A stretch of DNA of 46,897 nucleotides from Prochlorococcus sp. AG-363-O06 (GTDB lineage Bacteria > Cyanobacteriota > Cyanobacteriia > PCC-6307 > Cyanobiaceae). This document shows positions 7,389 through 15,901 of this stretch, piece after piece. The stretch covers positions 1 through 46,897 of the forward strand of contig QCFY01000011.1 of NCBI GenBank assembly GCA_003280085.1, written 5' to 3'. How positions within the stretch are numbered: position 1 is the stretch's first letter; the number at the start of each line of letters is the position of its first letter. Below the pieces are notes generated by a model. That model was given only the letters and a program-made list of their open reading frames with translations, was not told where the DNA came from and made no database searches. A program made the translations under genes and the position numbers.

Positions 7389-9755
7389 CTAACCCCTAGC
7401 TCCACCAGAGAACGTCACAAGCTGTCCGTCTCTCGTATTACCACTAGAACCAGTTATCAAAAAGTCTGGCTTGGCCAACTCTTCATTGCGTTTGTTTTGT
7501 GCAGAAGGCATGGCATTCATTGCACCTGGGCGAGTTGGATTTCTACGGCGAGCGGATGCTCCTTCTGTCCCAGTAACCCTTTCGCCCCTAGCCCAATCGT
7601 CTCCTGTAATATTCAACCCAGAAGACTGTCCTTCTCCTGTGATTCTAGAATTAGGTCTTCCTGGCTCGTCTAGTGTTTCAGATTGATTGACGGGCAGGGA
7701 ATTGAACTGTCGTTGTTTTGAATCAAAGCGGAATTGCTCTGTTCCAGTAACTTTGTTCACAGCCATACCAAAGGGACCAGTTATGTTGTTGCCATTTTCA
7801 TAGGATGTACCTGTAACACCAGACAGATCATCACGTTCCATTTGAGCAGCCTTTGCTGGAGACTCAACTGTAAATTGAGTACCTAGAGAATTTTCTGAAT
7901 TCTGATTTTCAGGAGAGGGGAAGCCAGCATTAGTTCCACATGCCTGAGCAAGGTGATCTCTACCAACATAAGGAGTACCAGTCAAAGGTTCACATGCACC
8001 TTTATCAGCTCCGGTCATTACTCCGCCAACTCCAGGTTGCAATCCAGTCATAAAGGCCCCAGGAGTACCTAATCTATTAGGAGTTCTTTGTTGAATTTCT
8101 TTCACAACGCGTCCATCACACCATTGGCCAGCTTGTTCGGCTCCAGCATATGGAGTACCTGTTATTGCTTTACAAGTTCCAGGCTCATCTCCAGTTACTA
8201 GATTAGAACGACCTGTGAGAGTTCCACTAACAAGTTGTGATTTATTAGTGACACTTAAACCAACTTTAGATGCTTCTGGGTCAGGTTTTGCACCACAAAA
8301 AGAGTTGAATTGCTGCTCACCTACATATTCATCGCCTGTCACCCTCTTACAGCTACCAGGCTCATTACCTGTAACGAACTCTGAGCGAGAAACATTTGTT
8401 CCAGTGACCCCTGAACCACGAAGAGTATTGAAAGAACCTACCTTTTCTGCGGGCCTACCTGAAGGAAGAGGTTCTGATCCGAGGTACTGATCACCAGTAA
8501 GGCCTTTATTAGAACCAGCCTCGTCTCCTGTTACATTTCCAGATCGACCAACCATCGTTCCACTTACGCTACGTCCATCTACAGTTAGGCTTTTTCCAAC
8601 TTTGCGAGGAGAAGGGGACACTCCACCACATAATTCTGTCGACTGGTTAGCCGAAAAATATTCAGTCCCAGTTAATGCTTTACAAGTACCTGGCTCATTA
8701 CCGGTCACTTTCTCTGAACGACCTACTTCATTTCCAGTCACTCGATTGCCATGAGTGGTATTAGTAACTGAAATTTTCGAGGGGTGACTAGAGGCTGGAG
8801 GTTTCTGACAGAAAGCATCGAACGTCTCAGCTCCTAGGTACTGCGTCCCAGTAATTGAACGACATGTACTCGCCTCGTTACCAGTTGTTTTAGAAGATCT
8901 ATTTGCTTGAGTTCCGGTAACTAGTTGACCAGTAGAAGTCTCACTCATGCCTACCTTCCAATGGGCATCTGCAGCAAACTGTTTTGAACCATTCTTATTT
9001 GGCCCGCAAGGTCGTGAAGTTCCTGAACGTTGCTTACCTGTTGCACCAGCCTTGCTTCTAAGCTCTCTAACTCGTTGCGAAATTTCTCTACTAGTCAAAT
9101 CAGGATCACCCTGGCGAGCAACTGAGGCTGCGGAAGAAGGTTGATTGCTAGCAGTTTTGCCATGTTTAGACTGGGCTTCTCTCCTTGCTAAAACAATTGC
9201 TCTGCTGGGGTTCTGTATGGATCTTCGTTTTGCAGAAGGTCTTCTCCCACCATTCCTGGAAGTTAATTTTGATGATCTATCAAGATTGTTTGAAGCCCTA
9301 GAAAAGTTAGAGACCTCAATATCTGTTTTATTAACTTCTGCAGTTGAAGATTTTGAAGAAGAAGCAACTACCGATGAATTTGAAACAGCATTTTTTTCAA
9401 GTTCTACTCTAGTGCGATCTTTACTTGTATCAGCAGACTTACCTCTACGAGAAAGCGCGTCGCGTCGAGCAAGTACAAGATCTCTACTAGGTTGACTTAC
9501 ACGCTTCAAAGACCTGTTAGAAACTACAGTATTAACCGAAGAGGAGTTAGGAGTGGATTGGTCACTTCCAACAAAAGACTTAGATCTATTTTTTATGGGT
9601 TGAATGACCTCGGAATCTGTCCTGGTAGAACGAGCATCAGCAGCAGACCGAACTCTATTAGTAGTGGAGCTGTTCGCAGCAACAGCTTTTTTTCCACCTT
9701 GACTAAGAGCCTTCCGGCGTTCAAGCACTAACTCTCGACTGGATTGTTTTGCCAT
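7389..9755 (-). CDS. csoS2: CsoS2 carboxysome assembly scaffold
   Basis: Largely disordered 788-residue scaffold that ties RuBisCO to the shell. N-region: four short amphipathic RuBisCO-binding repeats at about residues 5-22, 89-106, 183-200 and 221-236 (pattern SRxxVLxRRxAxSxxGK; the fourth is divergent). Middle: six repeats of ~58 residues (258-605) with VTG and TGxxYxG motifs. Cys pairs occur at 297/315, 357/375, 468/486, 527/545 and 587/605, always 18 apart; the third repeat has none. C-region: ITG/VTG motifs ending in LVTFSGGARG, the shell-anchoring tail. The start is the first ATG, after a GGGTAGAC stretch. Confidence 0.96.
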   Translation of the reverse strand: MAKQSSRELVLERRKALSQGGKKAVAANSSTTNRVRSAADARSTRTDSEVIQPIKNRSKSFVGSDQSTPNSSSVNTVVSNRSLKRVSQPSRDLVLARRDALSRRGKSADTSKDRTRVELEKNAVSNSSVVASSSKSSTAEVNKTDIEVSNFSRASNNLDRSSKLTSRNGGRRPSAKRRSIQNPSRAIVLARREAQSKHGKTASNQPSSAASVARQGDPDLTSREISQRVRELRSKAGATGKQRSGTSRPCGPNKNGSKQFAADAHWKVGMSETSTGQLVTGTQANRSSKTTGNEASTCRSITGTQYLGAETFDAFCQKPPASSHPSKISVTNTTHGNRVTGNEVGRSEKVTGNEPGTCKALTGTEYFSANQSTELCGGVSPSPRKVGKSLTVDGRSVSGTMVGRSGNVTGDEAGSNKGLTGDQYLGSEPLPSGRPAEKVGSFNTLRGSGVTGTNVSRSEFVTGNEPGSCKRVTGDEYVGEQQFNSFCGAKPDPEASKVGLSVTNKSQLVSGTLTGRSNLVTGDEPGTCKAITGTPYAGAEQAGQWCDGRVVKEIQQRTPNRLGTPGAFMTGLQPGVGGVMTGADKGACEPLTGTPYVGRDHLAQACGTNAGFPSPENQNSENSLGTQFTVESPAKAAQMERDDLSGVTGTSYENGNNITGPFGMAVNKVTGTEQFRFDSKQRQFNSLPVNQSETLDEPGRPNSRITGEGQSSGLNITGDDWARGERVTGTEGASARRRNPTRPGAMNAMPSAQNKRNEELAKPDFLITGSSGNTRDGQLVTFSGGARG
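7911..8987 (-). repeat. csoS2: Six CsoS2 middle repeats
   Basis: Protein-level tandem repeats within csoS2, each with VTGT/VSGT, GRS, VTGDEPGxCK and TGTxYxG elements. Boundaries by residue are about 258-315, 316-375, 376-432, 433-486, 487-545 and 546-605. The sixth departs most in its first half (TPGAFMTGLQPGVGGVMTG). The third lacks both cysteines. Confidence 0.85.
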
Positions 9756-9783
9756 GTCTACCCGATTAGAAACGTTGTAGGTC

Positions 9784-9803
9784 GAGAAGAGACAAGTCTT
9801 CTC
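9784..9803 (-). promoter_or_regulatory. Second hairpin in csoS2 leader
   Basis: GAGAAGA (9784-9790) pairs with TCTTCTC (9797-9803) around a 6-base loop. In the transcript it follows the stronger hairpin at 9818-9843 and precedes the csoS2 ATG by about 30 bases. It could protect the 5' end of a processed csoS2 message or affect initiation; this is inference. Confidence 0.4.
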
Positions 9804-9809
9804 TAAGAG

Positions 9810-9843
9810 AAAAAAAGATAGCCTCGAGAGTATTCGAGGCTAT
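9810..9843 (-). terminator. Intrinsic terminator/attenuator between cbbS and csoS2
   Basis: Read on the minus strand, a perfect 10-bp stem ATAGCCTCGA/TCGAGGCTAT (9818-9843, 6-base loop) is followed by C and seven T (9817-9810). This is a textbook Rho-independent terminator, about 20 bases after the cbbS stop and inside the operon. Partial read-through would give much more RuBisCO message than scaffold and shell message. Confidence 0.8.
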
Positions 9844-9862
9844 GGACTAAACGAAAAGGTAA

Positions 9863-10204
9863 TCAACGACCTTCGAATACAACAAACGCAGTACCCTGAC
9901 TTTGTGTATAGGCGTCGTAACCAACCATACGAACATGGTGATCGGGGTAAGCACGATGGCAAGCTTCAAGCTCATTGACAACCACATTCAAATCCTTTTC
10001 GCCAAAGAATGGCAGTTTCCAGTAAGACCAGTAGGTCTGCATGGAACCACTTGGATGAACATGCTCAATGACAGGACTCCAGCCCTGAGCAATGATGTAG
10101 GCAATTTGATCGTAAATTTCGTCCTGGGTCATCGGCGGTAAGAAGCCGAAGGTTTCCAGGGTGGCGACTGTTTGATAGTCACCAACTGTGCTCTGGAAAG
10201 GCAT
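9863..10204 (-). CDS. cbbS: RuBisCO small subunit, form IA
   Basis: A 113-residue small subunit that caps the L8S8 enzyme and forms part of the CsoS2 binding surface. Family blocks are TVATLETFGFLPPMT near residues 12-26, the PVIEHVHPSG stretch, YWSYWKLPFFGEKD, and the closing VRMVGYDAYTQSQGTAFVVF. It follows cbbL by 100 bases containing a hairpin and precedes a strong terminator-like hairpin. Codon use is richer in C/G third positions than the nearby csoS1E and cbbX genes, as expected for very high expression. Confidence 0.97.
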   Translation of the reverse strand: MPFQSTVGDYQTVATLETFGFLPPMTQDEIYDQIAYIIAQGWSPVIEHVHPSGSMQTYWSYWKLPFFGEKDLNVVVNELEACHRAYPDHHVRMVGYDAYTQSQGTAFVVFEGR

Positions 10205-10270
10205 TGTGAACCTGGGATTGTGGATGTATTAGATGTCGGGTTGATTACCGACGAAGGAGATTAATTAATA

Positions 10271-10298
10271 AAAGGAAGGAGACAGAAGAGCCTCCTTC
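10271..10298 (-). terminator. Hairpin between cbbL and cbbS
   Basis: GAAGGAG (10275-10281) pairs with CTCCTTC (10292-10298) around a 10-base loop. On the minus strand it starts 6 bases after the cbbL stop and is followed by CTTTTATT. It is weaker than the hairpin after cbbS; it may be a partial terminator or a 3' stabiliser of processed cbbL message. Confidence 0.45.
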
Positions 10299-10304
10299 TC
10301 TTCG

Positions 10305-11720
10305 CTATTGCTGAACGTCGAGCTTATCGACTGTGTCGAATTCGAACTTGATTTCCTTCCAGGTCTCAAGTGCGATAGCAAGTTCAGGACTGTGCTTTGC
10401 GGCTTCCATAAGGATGTCGCGACTCTCTTTCTCAATCTCACGACCTGCATTACGTGCTTTGACGCAAGCCTCAAGTGCTACACGGTTAGCAGCTGCACCT
10501 GCAGCTGATCCCCATGGATGACCATGTGTACCACCACCAAACTGTAAGCAAGAATCGTCTCCGAAAATTGCCAACAAAGCTGGCATGTGCCAAACATGAA
10601 TACCACCAGATGCAACAGCAAATACACCAGGCATAGAACCCCAGTCCTGGTCAAAGAAGTTGCCGCGTGTACGATCCTCAGGGACAAAAGACTCACGAAG
10701 GTTGTCGATATATCCAAGAGTGGTCTGACGATCACCCTCTAGTTTTCCAACAACTGTTCCTGTATGTAACTGGTCACCACCAGAAAGTCTTAAGCATTTA
10801 GCAAGAACACGGAAGTGAATACCATGCTTTGGATGGCGGTCAATTACCGCATGCATTGCACGGTGAATGTGAAGCAACATTCCGTTTTTGCGACACCAGT
10901 TAGCTAAGCCAGTGTTGGCTGTAAAGCCACCAGTGATGTAATCATGCATAATGATGGGCATGTCAAGTTCTTTAGCGAACTCAGCACGCTCATACATCTC
11001 TTCAGGAGTAGTTGCTGTGCAATTAAGGTAATGACCTTTAACCTCACCTGTTTCCTGTTGAGCCAGCTTTACTGCCTCAGCAACAAATTCAAAGCGTTCG
11101 CGCCAACGTTGGAAAGGCTGAGAGTTGATGTTCTCATCATCCTTCGTAAGGTCAAGCCCACCGCGTAAGCATTCGTAAACAACACGTCCATAGTTCTTAC
11201 CAGAAAGACCTAGCTTTGGCTTAATGGTGCAACCGAGTAATGGACGGCCATACTTATTTAAACGGTCACGTTCAACGACGATCCCGTTAGGAGGGCCTCC
11301 GCAAGTCTTTATGAAAGCCATTGGGAAGCGAATATCCTCAAGGCGAAGATGGCGAAGAGCCTTGAAACCAAAAACGTTACCAACCAAGGAGGTCAATACG
11401 TTTGTAATGGATCCTTCTTCAAACAGATCTAGAGGATATGCAATGAAAGCATAAAAGGATTCTTTGTCTCCGGGGACATCCTCAATGCGGTAGCAACGAC
11501 CCTTATAAAATTCAAGGTCGGTTAGTAGCTCAGACCAAACTGTGGACCAAGTACCAGTTGAAGACTCAGCTGCAACAGCCGCTGCAACTTCCTCTCTCGG
11601 AACACCTTCTTGACCAGTGCACTTGAAGCAAGCCAACAGGTCTGTGTCTAGGGGTACATAATCGGGAGTCCAGTAGGTGTCTCTGTACTCTTTTACCCCA
11701 GCGTCATACTTCTTGCTCAT
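10305..11720 (-). CDS. cbbL: RuBisCO large subunit, form IA
   Basis: A 471-residue form IA ribulose-bisphosphate carboxylase large subunit, packed within the alpha-carboxysome. Active-site residues are all present: TIKPK (Lys167, Lys169), the carbamylated Lys193 and metal ligands Asp195/Glu196 in [20 protein letters not shown], and the loop 6 stretch TVVGKLEGD. The tail ends [11 protein letters not shown] strong ribosome binding site (AAAGGAG, 7-base spacer) supports the ATG at 11720. It follows csoS1 by 72 bases and is co-transcribed with cbbS. Confidence 0.98.
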   Translation of the reverse strand: MSKKYDAGVKEYRDTYWTPDYVPLDTDLLACFKCTGQEGVPREEVAAAVAAESSTGTWSTVWSELLTDLEFYKGRCYRIEDVPGDKESFYAFIAYPLDLFEEGSITNVLTSLVGNVFGFKALRHLRLEDIRFPMAFIKTCGGPPNGIVVERDRLNKYGRPLLGCTIKPKLGLSGKNYGRVVYECLRGGLDLTKDDENINSQPFQRWRERFEFVAEAVKLAQQETGEVKGHYLNCTATTPEEMYERAEFAKELDMPIIMHDYITGGFTANTGLANWCRKNGMLLHIHRAMHAVIDRHPKHGIHFRVLAKCLRLSGGDQLHTGTVVGKLEGDRQTTLGYIDNLRESFVPEDRTRGNFFDQDWGSMPGVFAVASGGIHVWHMPALLAIFGDDSCLQFGGGTHGHPWGSAAGAAANRVALEACVKARNAGREIEKESRDILMEAAKHSPELAIALETWKEIKFEFDTVDKLDVQQ

Positions 11721-11727
11721 TAGATAA

Positions 11728-11734
11728 CTCCTTT
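11728..11734 (-). promoter_or_regulatory. Strong ribosome binding site of cbbL
   Basis: AAAGGAG on the minus strand lies 7 bases before the cbbL ATG. Such a full Shine-Dalgarno is uncommon among the starts in this window and fits very high RuBisCO synthesis. A small hairpin (AGGTAC/GTGCCT with one G-U pair, near 11768-11786) lies between it and the csoS1 stop. Confidence 0.75.
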
Positions 11735-11792
11735 AGGTCGGTATAAGGGGATTGAATTGCTAAGGCACCTTTCAAGTACCTATAAGCAAATT

Positions 11793-12104
11793 TCAGTCCT
11801 TCTGACCTAGAAAGTTGCCATTACCCAAAGCAGGCTCAACTTCACGATGAGGACGAGCAATGATGTGAGCAGCAACAAGGCCATCACCAACTCGCTCACA
11901 TGCATCTGCACCAGCACGCACTGCTGCGTTAACGGCACCTGTTTCACCACGTACCAAAACGGTTACGTAGCCGCCTCCAACAAACTCACGTCCGATCAAA
12001 CGAACTTCTGCAGCCTTTGTCATCGCGTCAGCTGCTTCAATTGCGGGTACTAGGCCGCGTGTCTCGATCATGCCGAGAGCGATTCCCATTGTTTCGTTAG
12101 CCAT
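11793..12104 (-). CDS. csoS1: CsoS1 major hexameric shell protein
   Basis: A 103-residue single-BMC-domain protein that builds the flat facets of the carboxysome shell. The domain starts at GIALGMIETRGLVPAIEAAD and carries the pore stretch REFVGGGYVTV. The frame is open 105 bases further upstream, but the family N-terminus MANETMGIALG fixes the start at 12104. It is the first gene of the main operon, after a 322-base divergent region shared with ham1. Codon use is richer in G/C third positions than its paralogue csoS1E. Confidence 0.97.
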   Translation of the reverse strand: MANETMGIALGMIETRGLVPAIEAADAMTKAAEVRLIGREFVGGGYVTVLVRGETGAVNAAVRAGADACERVGDGLVAAHIIARPHREVEPALGNGNFLGQKD

Positions 12105-12118
12105 TGCCTGCCTAGATA

Positions 12119-12133
12119 AAGGGTGGAATGTTC
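12119..12133. repeat. 15-bp direct repeat, copy next to csoS1
   Basis: AAGGGTGGAATGTTC, identical to 12352-12366. This copy ends about 15 bases upstream of the csoS1 ATG, within its leader on the minus strand. Confidence 0.7.
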
Positions 12134-12181
12134 GCAATGGACAATGCTCTGTTAAGACCATTATCGTCAAGTCAAATTTGC

Positions 12182-12206
12182 AAAAAAGATGATCACCGTC
12201 TTTTTT
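12182..12206. terminator. A6-hairpin-T6 element upstream of csoS1
   Basis: AAAAAAGATG (12182-12191) pairs with CGTCTTTTTT (12197-12206) around 5 bases on the plus strand, with one G-U pair. On the minus strand one pair becomes a mismatch. It could block antisense transcripts from csoS1D through ham1 into csoS1, or transcription out of the csoS1 region. The GC core is short. Confidence 0.35.
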
Positions 12207-12321
12207 CATACTGATAAGGAAAACTTATAAGCCTTGCCCTGACTGTTTTAAAGCTCTGTTGCTACTTGAGTTAGCACCTGAGCATATTTACTTGCTGAAT
12301 GGGATTTAAGTTAGTAATTTA

Positions 12322-12393
12322 CAAAGCCGAGACAGGTTCCTAGGCTTTGCCAAGGGTGGAATGTTCAACCAATCCTGTCTCAAAACATTGGTT
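12322..12393. repeat. Nested inverted repeats upstream of ham1
   Basis: Three exact inverted pairs interleave: CAAAGCC (12322-12328) with GGCTTTG (12343-12349); GAGACAGG (12329-12336) with CCTGTCTC (12374-12381); AACCAAT (12367-12373) with ATTGGTT (12387-12393). They cannot all form as simple nested helices, so alternative folds or operator sites are possible. Confidence 0.5.
12352..12366. repeat. 15-bp direct repeat, copy next to ham1
   Basis: Second copy of AAGGGTGGAATGTTC, 233 bases from the first and 60 bases upstream of the ham1 start. It lies inside the loop of the GAGACAGG/CCTGTCTC inverted pair. Confidence 0.7.
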
Positions 12394-12426
12394 TTGCTAA
12401 AAATCAAAAAGCCAAAATAGATTTAG

Positions 12427-13029
12427 TTGAAGGCTTTAACCTTGCCGAGAACCCTTCTAACAATTGCCAGCGGGAATCCTAAAAAGGTTACTGAAATAGA
12501 GCAAATGCTTGGGCCACTCCCAATTGATGTGCAACGACAACCCAAAGAATTGAACATAGAAGAAACTGGTACAACTTATCTAGAGAACGCTCTACTCAAA
12601 GCAAAAGCAGTAGCCCAACTTACAAATACTTGGACGATTGCCGATGATTCTGGACTAGAGGTTGATTATCTCAATGGGAAGCCAGGGATTTTTTCTGCAC
12701 GATATGCACCTACTAATGAAGAAAAGCTAAGCAAAATCCTTAATGCAATTAGAGATATTCCTTATAGAAGTGCCAGATTCTGCAGTGTGATGGTTCTTTG
12801 CGATCCAGAAGGAAACCTCATAAAAGATTCAAAAGGAATTTGCTGGGGAGAGCTTCTTAAATCACCCGCATATCCAGGTGGAGAGTTTGAATCAATTTTC
12901 TGGGTTCGTGAGACTAAATGCTCTTATGGAGAATTAAATCAAGAACAATTGAACAAACTCGGTAGCCGTGGAAAAGCAGCTCGCTCAATAGCGCCAGTTC
13001 TCAAAGAAAAACTTGGATTAGAAAATTAA
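12427..13029 (+). CDS. rdgB: Ham1/RdgB non-canonical purine NTP pyrophosphatase
   Basis: House-cleaning enzyme that hydrolyses XTP, ITP and dITP to monophosphates, keeping them out of nucleic acids. Family motifs are present: LTIASGNPKKVTE near residue 11-23, TIADDSGLEVDYLNGKPGIFSARYA near 70-94, and a C-terminal SRGKAARSIAPV. The frame starts at a TTG, with no good ribosome binding site, and has no better ATG upstream of the SGNPKK motif. In picocyanobacteria this gene sits between csoS1D and csoS1 on the opposite strand, as here. A functional link to carboxysomes is not known to me. Confidence 0.92.
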   Translation: MKALTLPRTLLTIASGNPKKVTEIEQMLGPLPIDVQRQPKELNIEETGTTYLENALLKAKAVAQLTNTWTIADDSGLEVDYLNGKPGIFSARYAPTNEEKLSKILNAIRDIPYRSARFCSVMVLCDPEGNLIKDSKGICWGELLKSPAYPGGEFESIFWVRETKCSYGELNQEQLNKLGSRGKAARSIAPVLKEKLGLEN

Positions 13030-13037
13030 TGTAGAAA

Positions 13038-13808
13038 CTATTTATTAATTTGATCAATAGCTCTCATTGCTGCAGCGGCAGCTTCTTCAACATCGCCTTC
13101 TTTACCAGCAAGGGTCAACCTTCCAAAAGCACCAACACCCTTGACATCAACAACAGTAATATTTGAAGCCTTTTCCGCCTCATTTGCTGCTATCAAGACA
13201 TACCCAGCAGGTTCAGTTTCAAGAATAAACATACTCATTCCCGCCTCAATCATCGAGCCACGACGATTTTGACGATTAATGAGAACTGCATGGTCAGGAG
13301 TAATTGCCCTTATGACTTCAGTCCAACTAACCTCGCAAGAACTACGACGATCAACCGTGCTACCAATTGCATCTAGTACAACATCGCCAGAATGTAAAAC
13401 AGTACTTTGATCTCGGTGGTAAAGAGCTAAAGAGCCAAATGCCCTCTCTACAACCATTTGTCCTAATCGAACATTGCTTGCCTTTAGAGCAATGTCTGTA
13501 ACACGATGAACTGCCATCCCTGGAGAAACTTCCATCCAGAGACATGCATCTCCTGGTATAGGCAAAAACCCCTGGCTAACAGTTCCCATGTATGCAGCAA
13601 GTTGAGGCTGCAAGGAATCCAAAAAGACGTATGTACGAAGCTCTATTTGCTGAACATGACTTGTCTGACGAGCAACTCGCGATATTTCAGAGTCAGTAGT
13701 AATTACACAGCTAGCACCAGAGGCCTGAGGTGACACCTCAGTACCAGTGACGAGTGAGCTTGCATCACCTCGCCGTTCTCGGATTTCTAAGCCGGCGAAA
13801 CGGTTCAT
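13038..13808 (-). CDS. csoS1D: CsoS1D tandem-BMC gated shell protein
   Basis: A 256-residue tandem-BMC protein forming double-stacked trimers whose large pore can open and close, probably passing RuBP or other larger metabolites. The two BMC domains span about 53-150 and 152-256. The gate pair is Glu121/Arg122 in [12 protein letters not shown]. The first ~50 residues are an extension containing SSLVTGTEV (residues 17-25), which matches the VTGT motif of CsoS2. It lies just upstream of the main operon but is separated from it by ham1 on the opposite strand, so it is likely transcribed separately. Confidence 0.94.
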   Translation of the reverse strand: MNRFAGLEIRERRGDASSLVTGTEVSPQASGASCVITTDSEISRVARQTSHVQQIELRTYVFLDSLQPQLAAYMGTVSQGFLPIPGDACLWMEVSPGMAVHRVTDIALKASNVRLGQMVVERAFGSLALYHRDQSTVLHSGDVVLDAIGSTVDRRSSCEVSWTEVIRAITPDHAVLINRQNRRGSMIEAGMSMFILETEPAGYVLIAANEAEKASNITVVDVKGVGAFGRLTLAGKEGDVEEAAAAAMRAIDQINK

Positions 13809-13908
13809 TCCGCGGATAATACCGGACAGCTTGAAAATCTAAAAATAATTTTTAACTTGCAAGCTTTAATTGAACCGATAACTTCAGGGGCATATACCTA
13901 ACAAACTC

Positions 13909-14280
13909 ATGGCTGCCACTCAAAAAGAGACCAACGAAACAGGCTCTTTACCAACTGAACTAAAAGCAGAGCAGGCTTTAGGTTTAATAGGGCTAGGCCT
14001 TATGCAAAAGATTTCACGAGAAGGAGAATCAGGATGGAACTGGGCAATTGAAGAGAGCGGAGAAAAAGCCGATCTTCATTTACTTCGACAAAGGCTTGAA
14101 TTAACCGCTCTTGCTATTGAAACTGGAGCACCATTAACCACCTCAGAAGTAACCCAACTCCTTGGAGCAAAACCAGGATCAGCAAAAACTGAGCGCGGAG
14201 GCTTAATAGCCCAACGAATAAGCAGAAATGTCTGGAGAATAAGCAAAGGGAATCAAAATTCCACATATTGGCGGAACTAA
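13909..14280 (+). CDS. Conserved-looking hypothetical protein upstream of chlN
   Basis: A 123-residue soluble protein that I cannot assign to a named family. The N-terminal 15 residues are polar. The middle (residues 40-80) includes GWNWAIEESGEKADLHLLRQRLELTALAIETGAPLTTSEVTQLLG, which suggests helices and possibly a winged-helix-like region, followed by a basic C-terminus (RISRNVWRISKG). It is divergent from csoS1D and precedes the dark protochlorophyllide reductase genes by 362 bases. A DNA-binding role is speculation. Confidence 0.75.
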   Translation: MAATQKETNETGSLPTELKAEQALGLIGLGLMQKISREGESGWNWAIEESGEKADLHLLRQRLELTALAIETGAPLTTSEVTQLLGAKPGSAKTERGGLIAQRISRNVWRISKGNQNSTYWRN

Positions 14281-15899
<1,619 letters not shown>

Positions 15900-15901
15900 A
15901 A

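Larger units (their letters stand above)
12105..12426. promoter_or_regulatory. Divergent csoS1/ham1 control region
   Basis: This 322-base gap has no gene. It holds a 15-bp direct repeat (12119-12133 and 12352-12366), a hairpin flanked by A6/T6 (12182-12206), and nested inverted repeats at 12322-12393. A candidate minus-strand -10 box GATAAT at 12165-12160 would give a leader of about 50 bases for csoS1. The TTG start of ham1 at 12427 lacks a clear ribosome binding site. Confidence 0.5.

Noticed and set aside
7471-9731. Several antisense reading frames of 65-120 codons opposite csoS2
   Set aside because: They mirror the repetitive, biased codons of csoS2, lack recognisable domains and overlap a certain gene.
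7389-9755. Programmed frameshift giving a short CsoS2 form, as in Halothiobacillus
   Set aside because: I saw no convincing slippery sequence with a following structure, and cyanobacterial CsoS2 is generally a single form.
10265-10735. Minus-strand frames in alternative phase within cbbL
   Set aside because: They are shadows of the cbbL coding sequence; the real frame is certain from active-site residues.
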